Positions 7,900 to 15,460 of a stretch of DNA of 28,192 bases are shown here, piece by piece (position 1 is the stretch's first letter; every line of letters starts with the position of its first letter). The notes beneath the pieces are model-generated. The model made no database searches. It was not told the DNA's origin and saw only the letters and a program-made list of their open reading frames with translations. A program made the translations under genes and the position numbers. The stretch comes from Candidatus Omnitrophota bacterium (GTDB lineage Bacteria; Omnitrophota; Gorgyraeia; Gygaellales; Profunditerraquicolaceae), in NCBI GenBank assembly GCA_028714595.1, contig JAQTMD010000001.1, positions 1 to 28,192 of the forward strand. The letters are read 5' to 3'.

Positions 7900-8136
7900 T
7901 TATTCCTGGATCCTGGTTTCATCGAAGGGCTTGAGTTCGAATTCGCCTTTCTTGTTCTTGACCAGGACATCGATCTTCTTTTTCGCGCTCTCAAGCCGGG
8001 ATGCACAGACGCGCGAAAGCTCTATTCCCTCCTGGTATTTTTTCAAGGCCTCATCCAGCGACAGGTCGCCGCTTTCCAGCTCATCGACTATCTTTTCCAG
8101 TTTTTTCAATGCCTCTTCGAACTTAACTTCTGCCAT
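7900..8136 (-). CDS. xseB: Exodeoxyribonuclease VII small subunit
   Basis: This 78-residue helical protein has the family pattern FEEALKKLEKIVDELESGDLSLDEALKKYQEGIELSRVC followed by a Lys-rich tail. Several copies bind each XseA chain to make the single-strand-specific nuclease. The first 14 bases overlap the end of xseA, and dxs follows 2 bases later. Length and start are normal for the family. Confidence 0.95.
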   Translation of the reverse strand: MAEVKFEEALKKLEKIVDELESGDLSLDEALKKYQEGIELSRVCASRLESAKKKIDVLVKNKKGEFELKPFDETRIQE

Positions 8137-9481
8137 TGTCTCTGACCTCCGTTACGCTACTGATGATTTCTCCTTTATGCAGCCGTGTGCGCAACAATTC
8201 GCCTGCCTTGACGGCCGCAGCGTCCTTGAGGATCGTACCGTCGGACGAGCGGAACGTAACGCTGTAACCGCGCGCCAGGATGTTCAAGGGGTTAAGGCTC
8301 GCCAATTTCTCAACCGTCCCTCGCAGCTGTGAATCTTTAAGGCTGACCAGATGGTTCATGCGCACATAGATCTGGCGCGCCCTGTCCGTGATCCTGGCGG
8401 CGTATTCGGGTATGACCGCTGCCGGGTTCAGGAGCTCAAGTTTCTTTACCGAGGCGCTCAAGCGGCCGGCATCCAGCTCCCAGCCATGCACGATGCTGGT
8501 ACGAAGCCTGTGTACCAAGTCCTGGAGATCGTTTGCCTGCGCCCGGACGATGTCGGAAAAATCCTGACCGAGTCGCGCGCAGAGGTCCCGGATCTTTTCC
8601 CGCAGGTCTTCTTTGCGGGGTATGACCAGTTCTGCGGCCACCGACGGCGTAGCCGCACGCACGTCGGCGACAAGGTCGGCGATGGTCACATCGCGTTCAT
8701 GGCCGACCGCTGAGACCACGGGGATGCGCGAATCATAGATCGCGCGCGCAACGATCTCCTCGTTGAAGGCCCAGAGGTCCTCGATGCTGCCGCCGCCCCT
8801 TCCCACGATGAGGACCTCGACGCGGTCTGACGGGCCGACCCCCTCGTTGAACCGGTTAAAATCATTAATCGCCGATGCTATGTCTTCACGCGCGCCATCG
8901 CCCTGCACGCGGACCGGACTGACGATGATATGCGTATCGCGGAACCTGCGGTCCAGGACCTTGAGGATGTCTTTTATGGCCGCTCCCGTCGCCGAGGTCA
9001 CCACCCCGATCCGCGCCGGCAGATACGGGATCGGCCGTTTATGTTCGGGGGCGAACAGCCCCTGCTTTTCCAGTTTCTTTTTGAGCTGCTCGAGGGCAAG
9101 CTGCAGGCTGCCGATGCCTTTGGGTTCGATCTTTTCTACGATAAGGCTGTATTTGCCGTGCGGGGGATAGACATTCAGGCTGCCGAAACAAATGACCTTC
9201 AGGCCGTTTTCGATCTTGAACTTGACATCCCTCGTAGCCCGGTTGAAGATGGCAGCGGAAAGTATTGCCTCCTGACCGTCGAGGCGGTCTTTCAGGGAAA
9301 AATACCAGTGACCTGCGCCCGACGTATTGAAATTCGAGACCTCTCCCTCGACCCAGACATTGGCAAACCCCGCCTCAAGGATCTCCTTGATCCCTGCCGT
9401 GATCTCGGTGACGGTATAGACATGGCGGCCTGCGGCGGGTCCGCCGGCGGATGCAAACAGGTCCGGTGTGCGTTCTGGCAT
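8123..9481 (-). CDS. xseA: Exodeoxyribonuclease VII large subunit
   Basis: This 452-residue protein begins with an OB-fold domain (VYTVTEITAGIKEILEAGFANVWVEGEVSNF, then SGAGHWYFSLKD) and continues with the catalytic domain (RIGVVTSATGAAIKDIL, VQGDGAREDIASAI, VLIVGRGGGSIEDLWAFNEE, PVVSAVGHERDVTIADLVADVRAATPSVAAEL). A coiled-coil-like C-terminus ends in NILARGYSV. It degrades single-stranded DNA from both ends and acts in repair. An in-frame TTG at 9505 would add 8 residues and overlap the upstream gene; ATG 9481 leaves a 13-base gap and is preferred, although neither has a clear ribosome-binding site. Confidence 0.95.
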   Translation of the reverse strand: MPERTPDLFASAGGPAAGRHVYTVTEITAGIKEILEAGFANVWVEGEVSNFNTSGAGHWYFSLKDRLDGQEAILSAAIFNRATRDVKFKIENGLKVICFGSLNVYPPHGKYSLIVEKIEPKGIGSLQLALEQLKKKLEKQGLFAPEHKRPIPYLPARIGVVTSATGAAIKDILKVLDRRFRDTHIIVSPVRVQGDGAREDIASAINDFNRFNEGVGPSDRVEVLIVGRGGGSIEDLWAFNEEIVARAIYDSRIPVVSAVGHERDVTIADLVADVRAATPSVAAELVIPRKEDLREKIRDLCARLGQDFSDIVRAQANDLQDLVHRLRTSIVHGWELDAGRLSASVKKLELLNPAAVIPEYAARITDRARQIYVRMNHLVSLKDSQLRGTVEKLASLNPLNILARGYSVTFRSSDGTILKDAAAVKAGELLRTRLHKGEIISSVTEVRDNGRS

Positions 9482-9494
9482 AGCAGGGTGTGCG

Positions 9495-11378
9495 TTATTG
9501 CGCAACAGCGGTGGAATTCGTCTCCGGCAACGGTTTCTCCGGCGCAGTTACAGCGGTATTTGCCGGCGCCTCGGTCCCGGCGCCGGGCGGAACCTGCGGC
9601 GCAGGCTCTTCCTGGCCGGGGGTCTCCCGCAGCTGCTGCTGCGGCTGCGGGGGCTTCGGCTTCAAGAGGATGAGATGCACCGAATACGGTTCGAGTGCCA
9701 GTTTTTCGGAATAAAGACTGTCGGTCGGGGTGACGACTTTTTCTTCCCGGGGATAAAATTCGCAGTTGGTGCCGCAGGAGGGATCGATGGTATAGCGGGT
9801 ATAGGTGTAATCCTGTTTTATGTTTTTTATTCCGAGTTTCAGCTGCCGCGGCGTCTGGGTAAAGCGCCGTGCGTTCTCGTGAAGCTCGAGCGCTTTTTTG
9901 AGCAGCCCTTTGACTTTTCCGGAAGCGCGAAGGCCGGCGATGTCGGACTCCCTGTTCTTGATCTTTTCAAAACCGCCTGACCGCGCCAGGGCAAGCAGTC
10001 CTTTGCGTTCTTTGTCGCCGAGGGTGGCGATCAAGCGCGAGATCGCACTCCTGAAGATATCCGGGTCGATGTAATTATAGATGAGCACTGCCACCGCGGC
10101 ATCCTGCCCCGCGGGTTCCTGCGGCGCGGCGGGCTGTCGCGTGGCGATCACGCCGACGAACTCATCGTTCACCTTTGAGGGCGAAATATAGAGGTTGCCG
10201 GACAGCATCTTGAGCATCTGAAAGAGGTTGTACACCGCCTTGATTCCCCCGGTGTAGCCGGTCTCTGCCTGCTGGTACCAGAAGGCGCCGACGTTGCGCT
10301 GCACGCCTTCGCGGTTGTCCTGGAAGTCTTCGAGACAGAAGAAGACCTGGCTGTTCAGGTCGGCCTCGTACATGTGCCGCAGCCGCGCGGGGAGGAAGCT
10401 GGCGGCCACGTACGACTTTTCCTTGCGCTCGGGGATGATGTTGGTGCCGCTGTCAAAATTCCATTCGTCGATGACAAGCGGCGTGTCTTTTGAGAAATTG
10501 AAGTATGAGAGCCAGTCCCGGATCAGGGCAATCGACGTCTTATTGTATCTGGTCATCTCTTTTTCGGCCTTCGGGTCGGTCGAGTAGGCGTGCCAGCTGA
10601 CAAAATCCAGGGGCAGGCGGTAGCGGTAGCAGAATTTGACCAGTTCGTAGATCAGGCTGCGCTCAGGTGAAGCGGCGGTGTTGCCGTCGATGTTCCTGAA
10701 CCACCACGTGGTGGCGGGGCCGCCGACAGGGATGTGGATTTTGGTCTCGGCTTCCAGCTCCCGGGCGCTTTCGGCAACCGCGCGATAGAGCTGCAGATAC
10801 TCCTGCTGCCTGCCCAGAAAGAACACATCGAGGTCCGGCGCGGTCCAGACCTCATACCAGATGTTGTATTTTTTCACGCAGCTGAGCTCCCGCATGTAAC
10901 TCTTGACCAGCGCCTTAAACGTCCTCATGTCGACGGGAGAGCTCTTCTTGTCCAGGACTTTACCCTGGCCCTGCGGGGTGCTGAAGATGTCCAGGATGAC
11001 CAGTCCCCCGCCGTCGTGTATCTTCCTGATCACGGCCTCGTAGTTCGCCAGCATCTTTTCCTGGAGCTGCCGGTTGGTATTGAGCGAGCTTATCTCCCAC
11101 AGGTTATACTGGATGCGGTAGGCGCCGCGAAAACCGATGTCCTTCTGCCAGCGGTTGACGACCTCGGACGCTGCCAGCGTCTGGGGCCAGGTCAGGTCTC
11201 CGTAAAAGCCGCGGCCGCTCAGGTCGATGTTGGGAGAGAATATCCTGGGCAGCGGGATGGTAGAAGAAGAGACATCCAGCGTGAACTCCATGTCGACATC
11301 TTGGGCGTCGCACCGGCAATAGATGCAACAGGCAGCGACCAGGACAACGATACCGACGATGCTGTTTCGAAAGCTCAT
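9495..11378 (-). CDS. Secreted GH39-like TIM-barrel protein lacking the acid/base Glu
   Basis: A signal peptide (about residues 1-25) precedes a clan GH-A type barrel resembling GH39 beta-xylosidases and related exopolysaccharide hydrolases. Barrel landmarks are FSPNIDLSGRG, FRGAYRIQYNLWE, DGGGLVILDIFSTPQG, FVSWHAYSTDP (259-269) and PLVIDEWNFDSG with the expected nucleophile Glu305. The strand-4 motif that usually reads WNEPD reads WTAPD here (178-182), so the catalytic acid/base Glu is Ala180. A beta-rich region follows, and the last 55 residues are Pro/Glu/Ala-rich. It may bind sugar rather than hydrolyse it, or use an altered mechanism. It starts with an ATGA overlap on ymdB. The family is fairly clear; function and substrate are unknown. 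Confidence 0.7.
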   Translation of the reverse strand: MSFRNSIVGIVVLVAACCIYCRCDAQDVDMEFTLDVSSSTIPLPRIFSPNIDLSGRGFYGDLTWPQTLAASEVVNRWQKDIGFRGAYRIQYNLWEISSLNTNRQLQEKMLANYEAVIRKIHDGGGLVILDIFSTPQGQGKVLDKKSSPVDMRTFKALVKSYMRELSCVKKYNIWYEVWTAPDLDVFFLGRQQEYLQLYRAVAESARELEAETKIHIPVGGPATTWWFRNIDGNTAASPERSLIYELVKFCYRYRLPLDFVSWHAYSTDPKAEKEMTRYNKTSIALIRDWLSYFNFSKDTPLVIDEWNFDSGTNIIPERKEKSYVAASFLPARLRHMYEADLNSQVFFCLEDFQDNREGVQRNVGAFWYQQAETGYTGGIKAVYNLFQMLKMLSGNLYISPSKVNDEFVGVIATRQPAAPQEPAGQDAAVAVLIYNYIDPDIFRSAISRLIATLGDKERKGLLALARSGGFEKIKNRESDIAGLRASGKVKGLLKKALELHENARRFTQTPRQLKLGIKNIKQDYTYTRYTIDPSCGTNCEFYPREEKVVTPTDSLYSEKLALEPYSVHLILLKPKPPQPQQQLRETPGQEEPAPQVPPGAGTEAPANTAVTAPEKPLPETNSTAVAQ

Positions 11379-12163
11379 GGCGATTCGAGTTTTTTCTGGA
11401 TCCGGCGGATGGCAGTCGCCCTGCCGGTCTTTTCGTCGATGGTTACCACGCAGCCGCAGAGCTGCACATTGCCTTCAGCCACTTCAAAGCGCACGGGTAC
11501 GCAGGATAAAAAGCGCTCCAATACGTCTTCGACCCTGCGGCCGATCACTGAATCATAGGGGCCGGTCATGCCGACATCGGTGATATACGCCGTGCCGTCG
11601 GGCAGGATCCGCTCGTCTGCGGTCTGGATGTGCGTGTGGGTACCCATGACCGCGCTCGCCCTTCCCTGGAGATACCAGCCTAAGGCTACCTTTTCCGAGG
11701 TCGCTTCGGCGTGGATATCCACCAGGATCACCTTGGTCTCTTTGGAGAGCTGTTCCACGCAGGCCATCGTTGTCTTGAAAGGGCACTCCAGCGGATCCAG
11801 GAAGACCCTGCCCAGCACGCAAATCACGCCGACCTTTACCCCTCCGGGCGCCGTGAACACGGCACTCCCCATCCCCGGTGCGCCGCCGGGGAAATTAGCC
11901 GGGCGCAGGATGCGCGGCTCGGCGCTGATGAACTCAAAGATCTCTTTTTTCTTCCAGATGTGGTCGCCGGAAGTAATCACGTCGACCGATGCATCGAAGA
12001 GCTCCTGCGCCACCCGCTGGGTGATTCCTGAGCCGCCCGCAGCGTTCTCGGCGTTGGCGACCACAAAATCAAGGTCGTATTCCCTGCGCAACCCCCCCAG
12101 CAGGACCTTGACCGCATCCCTCCCCGGTTTTCCGACGATGTCCCCGATAAACAGTATATTCAT
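11375..12163 (-). CDS. ymdB: YmdB-type metallophosphoesterase
   Basis: This 262-residue protein has the family metal-binding segments in order: FIGDIVGKPGRDAV at the N-terminus, VANAENAAGGSGIT, TSGDHIWKKKEIFE, VDIHAEATSEK and MGTHTHIQTADERILPDGTAYITDVGMTGP. In Bacillus, YmdB is a phosphodiesterase active on 2',3'-cyclic AMP that influences RNA levels and lies next to rny. The same neighbour order is kept here, 30 bases after rny. The gene has a GGAGAGT ribosome-binding site directly before ATG 12163. Length is normal. Confidence 0.93.
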   Translation of the reverse strand: MNILFIGDIVGKPGRDAVKVLLGGLRREYDLDFVVANAENAAGGSGITQRVAQELFDASVDVITSGDHIWKKKEIFEFISAEPRILRPANFPGGAPGMGSAVFTAPGGVKVGVICVLGRVFLDPLECPFKTTMACVEQLSKETKVILVDIHAEATSEKVALGWYLQGRASAVMGTHTHIQTADERILPDGTAYITDVGMTGPYDSVIGRRVEDVLERFLSCVPVRFEVAEGNVQLCGCVVTIDEKTGRATAIRRIQKKLESP

Positions 12164-12193
12164 ACTCTCCTTCGCGCACCTGCGGATACCGAC

Positions 12194-13747
12194 CTATTTG
12201 GCGTATTCTATGGCGCGCGTCTCCCGGATGACCGTGACCTTGATCTGGCCGGGATATTCCATGCCCTCTTCGATCTTCTTGCGGATGTCCCGCGCCATGG
12301 TCACCGCATCGCCGTCGTTAATCTTTTCGGGCTGCACGATGACGCGAATCTCCCTGCCTGCCTGTATGGCATAGGATTTATCCACTCCCTTGAAAACGTT
12401 GGCGATCGACTCCAGCTTCTCCAGGCGTTTGATATAGGTCTCCAGGGTCTCTCTACGTGCGCCGGGCCGGGCCGCGCTGATCGCGTCGGCGGCGACTGCC
12501 AGGACCGCGTAAAAGCTCTTTGCCTCGGTCTCCTCGTGATGCGCCTCAACGGCGTGGATGATCTCGGCTGATTCGTTGAACTTCTTGAGGATGTCCGCGC
12601 CGATCTTGGCGTGGGTACCCTCGATCTGATGGTCCAGCGCCTTTCCGATGTCGTGCAGGAGGCCGGCGCGCTTGGCAATCTTGAAATCAAGGCCCAGCTC
12701 CGACGCCATCACGCCGACCAGGTATGAGACCTCTTTCGAGTGCTGCAGGGCGTTCTGGCCGAAACTGGTCCGGTACTTCAGGCGGCCCAGGAGCTTGATC
12801 AGTTCCGGATGAAGGCTGTCCACGCCCGCGTCAAACGCCGCGCGCTCGCCTTCTTCCTTGATCTTCTCCTCCATCTCCTTCTTGGTCTTTTCCACCAATT
12901 CTTCGATGCGGCCGGGGTGAATCCTGCCGTCGGAAATAAGCTTCTCGAGGCTCAGGCGGGCCACCTCGCGCCGGACCGGGTCAAAGCAGGAAAGCGTGAC
13001 CGCCTCGGGCGTATCGTCGATGATGACGTCGACGCCCGTGGCCATCTCAAGGGCGCGGATGTTGCGCCCCTCGCGGCCGATGACCCTGCCCTTCATCTCG
13101 TCGCTGGGCAGCGTCACCACGCTGACCGTGGACTCGACGGTGTGCTCAACGGCGCAGCGCTGGATCGCCAGGCTGATGACCTCAGCCGCTTTTTTCTCCG
13201 CGTTAGAGCGCAAATCCTCCTCCTGCCGCTTGATCAACACCGCCTTCTCGCTGTTGAGCTCTTCGTTCAGGCGGTTGAGGAGGATATGACGCGCCTCTTC
13301 CAGGGAAAGGGACGCTATTTTCTGCAGCCGTTCTTTTTCCTCGACGATCAAGGCATGCAACTGATTTTCCTTTCCCTTCAGGGCCTCTTCCTGTTTCCGG
13401 ACCGTTTCAAGCTTGGCCTCAGAGTCTTTCTCTTTCTTCTCCAGCAGGTCAAGGCGGCGGTCGATGTTCTCCTCTTTCTGCGCCAGCCGCTTTTCCATGT
13501 TGAATATCTCCTGCCGGCGGTCCTTGGTCTGCTGCTCGAAATCCTGGCGCAGCTTGTACAACATGTCCTTTGATTCCAGTTCCCCTGCGCGCTTCCTGTC
13601 TTCCGCTTCCTTTTTCGCCTGATCAATGATAAACTTTGCCCTTGCCTCTGCATCCTGGGTTTTCTTCTCGGCGATATATTTACGCATGAAATATCCCAGC
13701 CCCAGGGAAACAAAGGTCAGGACAATAAACACAATAACGGTCATCAT
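12194..13747 (-). CDS. rny: Ribonuclease Y
   Basis: This 517-residue membrane-anchored endoribonuclease starts bulk mRNA decay. An N-terminal membrane helix (about 2-20) precedes a long charged coiled coil (about 25-180). A KH RNA-binding domain follows (about 207-270, with GRVIGREGRNIRALE), then an HD phosphohydrolase domain whose His365-Asp366 lie in LLHDIGKALDHQIEGTH. The C-terminus IKVTVIRETRAIEYAK is typical of the family. A very strong ribosome-binding site (GGAGGAGGT) lies 9 bases before ATG 13747; a second ATG follows immediately. The neighbour is ymdB. Confidence 0.97.
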   Translation of the reverse strand: MMTVIVFIVLTFVSLGLGYFMRKYIAEKKTQDAEARAKFIIDQAKKEAEDRKRAGELESKDMLYKLRQDFEQQTKDRRQEIFNMEKRLAQKEENIDRRLDLLEKKEKDSEAKLETVRKQEEALKGKENQLHALIVEEKERLQKIASLSLEEARHILLNRLNEELNSEKAVLIKRQEEDLRSNAEKKAAEVISLAIQRCAVEHTVESTVSVVTLPSDEMKGRVIGREGRNIRALEMATGVDVIIDDTPEAVTLSCFDPVRREVARLSLEKLISDGRIHPGRIEELVEKTKKEMEEKIKEEGERAAFDAGVDSLHPELIKLLGRLKYRTSFGQNALQHSKEVSYLVGVMASELGLDFKIAKRAGLLHDIGKALDHQIEGTHAKIGADILKKFNESAEIIHAVEAHHEETEAKSFYAVLAVAADAISAARPGARRETLETYIKRLEKLESIANVFKGVDKSYAIQAGREIRVIVQPEKINDGDAVTMARDIRKKIEEGMEYPGQIKVTVIRETRAIEYAK

Positions 13748-13788
13748 GGCTTCGTTACCTCCTCCCTACGACGGTGATCATGGACAGG

Positions 13789-13838
13789 GGCGCCGCTCTC
13801 GAAAGGCGCGTGGAAAGCTGCGCGCCAGGCGCGGCACC
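13789..13838 (-). other. Structured leader hairpin upstream of rny
   Basis: The 130-base gap between fau and rny holds an extended inverted repeat. GGTGCCGC (13838-13831) pairs with GCGGCGCC (13796-13789) over 8 bases with one G-U. An inner GGCGCG/CGCGCC stem (13826-13821 with 13810-13805) sits within it. No T-run follows, so it is not a typical terminator. It sits about 40 bases before the rny start and could control rny mRNA stability or translation. The rest of the gap shows only the rny ribosome-binding site. Confidence 0.45.
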
Positions 13839-13877
13839 TGTTGCTCATGGTGCGTGTGAGATTATGCTGGCTGCTTT

Positions 13878-14444
13878 TTACGCAAAGAGTATGGCGTGGA
13901 CGTCTACGTCGTGTTCAGTGGTGGGGACGGTGGGTAAGACCTGGAAATCGTATGCCAACCCGATAGAGACGATGTCCGGGGGGACCTTCTGCAAGAAACG
14001 GTCATAGTAGCCTTTGCCTCTGCCTAAACGCCTTCCCTTCGCATCAAACGCGAGGCCAGGCACAATGATCAGGTCAAGGCTCCTTACGCTTAAGGCCTTC
14101 TTTTCTGCAGGCTCGCGTATCCCGTAAGGGCCCCGCAACAAGGCTCCCCTGTCTTTCAACAGGCAGGGTCGCATCATTCGATTCTTGTCACATACCGGTA
14201 CCACGACGGTCTTACCCAATTCCTGAGCTTCCTTAATCATATCAATCGTCTCGACTTCTCCACCAAACGACATATAGAACATCACGGTCTTTGCGTTCTT
14301 GAACATCCGGCTTCTGAAAAGCTTGTGCTTTATCTTTCTGCTTTTCGTTATCCGATTATCCTCCTTCTGAGTTTTAAGCTTATATAAGATTTTAGTACGA
14401 ATTCTCTTCTTTGTCAACGGTATGTCCTTCGGGTTCGTACGCAT
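13878..14444 (-). CDS. fau: 5-formyltetrahydrofolate cyclo-ligase
   Basis: This 188-residue protein uses ATP to convert 5-formyl-THF into 5,10-methenyl-THF, recycling folate. Family landmarks are an N-terminal basic helix (KKRIRTKILYKLK), VMFYMSFGGEVETIDMIKEA, VVPVC, GPYGIREP, then LDLIIVPGLAFDAKGRRLGRGKGYYDRFL with the phosphate-binding Gly/Lys/Tyr cluster. It lies 17 bases after metV, another folate protein. The start is ATG 14444; an in-frame TTG at 14456 is possible. The 5' end is unusually AT- and Lys-rich compared with neighbours and contains promoter-like boxes and a strong SD-like AGAAGGAGG inside the reading frame. Confidence 0.92.
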   Translation of the reverse strand: MRTNPKDIPLTKKRIRTKILYKLKTQKEDNRITKSRKIKHKLFRSRMFKNAKTVMFYMSFGGEVETIDMIKEAQELGKTVVVPVCDKNRMMRPCLLKDRGALLRGPYGIREPAEKKALSVRSLDLIIVPGLAFDAKGRRLGRGKGYYDRFLQKVPPDIVSIGLAYDFQVLPTVPTTEHDVDVHAILFA

Positions 14445-14461
14445 GGCCTTCGGCAACGCGT

Positions 14462-15118
14462 CTATTTCTGAGCAGCCGCCAGACGGTGCGGTTTGAGCGC
14501 TTTTTTGTGGTCGCGCGGAGGCTGATTGATGCGAAAACTCTCCAACTTGTTATTCTTTTCCAGCTCCCGCCAGATCAGCACCCAGGCGCAATCCCGTTCC
14601 TTGTCCAGCTCGCATTTGCCCTTATCCATGCCGCCGCAGGGGCCGTTCAGGATCCCCTTGGGGCAGAGGGTCACCGGGCAGATACCGCCGGTCTTGGCCA
14701 GGATGCATTCGCCGCAGAGCGAGCATTTTTCCAGGAAATTGCCCTGGCCGTCCATACAAGCGCCGAAAACAGTGTTGTTTGCCGGAAGCACAGCCAGGCC
14801 GAACCGGTCATTGTCTTTGACCGATTGTACGCCGAGCCCGCAGGCCAATACCAGGATCGCTTCAGCCTCACGGACTGCCTTCATGTTCTTGGCAAGTTCG
14901 GTCTTCAGTTTCGCGGCTGCGCACGTCGATTCAGGGATGCAAAAACCCGGCACGGCCTTTCCCTGCGCCTCCAGTTTCTCTTTCATGGCAAGGAGCTCGC
15001 CCTCGCCTCCGGATTTGCACAGCGTGGCGCAGTCTCCGCAGCCGACAAGGAAAATCCTGGTGAAGCCCTGTACGCTATCCAACACTTCCTGAAAAGGTTT
15101 TGCTTCTGAAATAATCAT
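14462..15118 (-). CDS. metV: MetV-like cysteine-rich protein (methylene-THF reductase C-terminal domain family)
   Basis: This 218-residue protein has an N-terminal cluster VGCGDCATLC (Cys27, 30, 34), a central ILVLACGLGVQSV segment, and a C-terminal iron-sulfur-like region: CSLCGEC (Cys132, 135, 138), CPVTLCPKGILNGPCGG (Cys147, 152, 161), then Cys169 and Cys177. This matches the zinc/Fe-S protein MetV that partners MetF in acetogens and other Wood-Ljungdahl organisms, passing electrons for reduction of methylene-THF. MetF itself is not in the window. Its own promoter-like boxes lie upstream, and fau follows in the same operon. The identity is by remembered motif pattern; exact partner is uncertain. 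Confidence 0.82.
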   Translation of the reverse strand: MIISEAKPFQEVLDSVQGFTRIFLVGCGDCATLCKSGGEGELLAMKEKLEAQGKAVPGFCIPESTCAAAKLKTELAKNMKAVREAEAILVLACGLGVQSVKDNDRFGLAVLPANNTVFGACMDGQGNFLEKCSLCGECILAKTGGICPVTLCPKGILNGPCGGMDKGKCELDKERDCAWVLIWRELEKNNKLESFRINQPPRDHKKALKPHRLAAAQK

Positions 15119-15142
15119 AGGGGTCTTTCGGAAATTTCAACT

Positions 15143-15171
15143 ATTGTAACATGATTTCGGGGGTGCGACAA
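15143..15171 (-). promoter_or_regulatory. Sigma70-type promoter for metV-fau
   Basis: The -35 box TTGTCG (15171-15166) and -10 box TACAAT (15148-15143) are separated by exactly 17 bases. Transcription would begin near 15136, giving a leader of under 20 bases before metV. The -10 box matches consensus at 5 of 6 positions and the -35 box at 4 of 6. It overlaps one arm (15163-15155) of an alternative hairpin. Confidence 0.55.
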
Positions 15172-15194
15172 GCGCAAAATGGGGGCTCTCCCCC
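15155..15194 (-). promoter_or_regulatory. Alternative hairpins downstream of the ncRNA terminator (possible attenuator)
   Basis: The G5 run at 15194-15190 can pair locally with C5 at 15185-15181 around an AGAG loop, followed by ATTTT: a compact second terminator on the minus strand. Extended by upstream bases, the same G run (TTTCGGGGG, 15198-15190) can instead pair perfectly over 9 bases with CCCCCGAAA at 15163-15155. The two pairings exclude each other. The distal arm lies in the spacer of the metV promoter. This could be a back-up terminator or a read-through switch; only the base pairing is seen directly. Confidence 0.45.
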
Positions 15195-15422
15195 GAAAAC
15201 ACGCAGCCCCGATTTCCGGTACGTGACGTGAAATCGGGGCTGCAAGATATATCCCCGCGTGTGCCGTTGGCGTTCTTAATGGCTGAACCAGTTGATTCAG
15301 GGGGAAGTCTCTCGTGGCCGCCAAAGCGGTCACGAAGCTTGACTCCCTAATTGATGGTGTTGGTTCACCAATTATCAAGAACGTCTGACGAGCACGGCAG
15401 GGATTGATTTTCTCTTTCGTTC
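15195..15422 (-). ncRNA. Candidate structured small RNA, possibly 6S RNA
   Basis: Between pheT and metV a region of about 228 bases has its own promoter and terminator and folds into a rod. Stems are: CCCTG-C-CGTG (15402-15393) with CACGCGGGG (15261-15253); CGTTCTT (15383-15377) with AAGAACG (15277-15271); TGGT plus GAACCA (15370-15361) with the arm at 15290-15280; AGGG and AGTC (15348-15341) with 15309-15299; TCGTG (15335-15331) with CACGA (15316-15312); and an ACCGC...GCGG tip. A wide internal bubble (15360-15349 opposite 15298-15291) separates two arms. That plan and the link to fau recall 6S RNA, but I cannot confirm identity. A leader RNA of metV is the alternative. No credible ORF lies here. 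Confidence 0.5.
15200..15243 (-). terminator. Strong intrinsic terminator of the ncRNA
   Basis: A perfect 14-bp stem (GCAGCCCCGATTTC at 15243-15230 with its complement at 15216-15203) encloses a 13-base loop and is followed by GTGTTTT on the minus strand. It is the strongest hairpin I found in the window. It would end transcription coming from the promoter after pheT. Confidence 0.75.
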
Positions 15423-15428
15423 AAGCGC

Positions 15429-15457
15429 AGTATATCACGCCCGATAAATTCAGTCAA
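15429..15457 (-). promoter_or_regulatory. Sigma70-type promoter of the candidate ncRNA
   Basis: TTGACT (-35, 15457-15452) and TATACT (-10, 15434-15429) are 17 bases apart, both matching consensus at 5 of 6 positions. The -35 box begins 3 bases after the pheT stop codon. Transcription would start near 15422, just before the structured RNA. Confidence 0.7.
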
Positions 15458-15460
15458 GGT

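Noticed and set aside
12740..13573. 277-codon plus-strand frame opposite rny
   Set aside because: It mirrors the coiled-coil and KH coding of RNase Y and has no family features of its own.
15115..15378. An open frame of 87 codons on the minus strand across the ncRNA region
   Set aside because: It overlaps the strong terminator and the stems, has no family resemblance, and its composition fits structured RNA rather than protein.
15155..15460. THF riboswitch upstream of metV-fau
   Set aside because: I could not match the remembered THF riboswitch consensus; the separate promoter and terminator favour an independent RNA.
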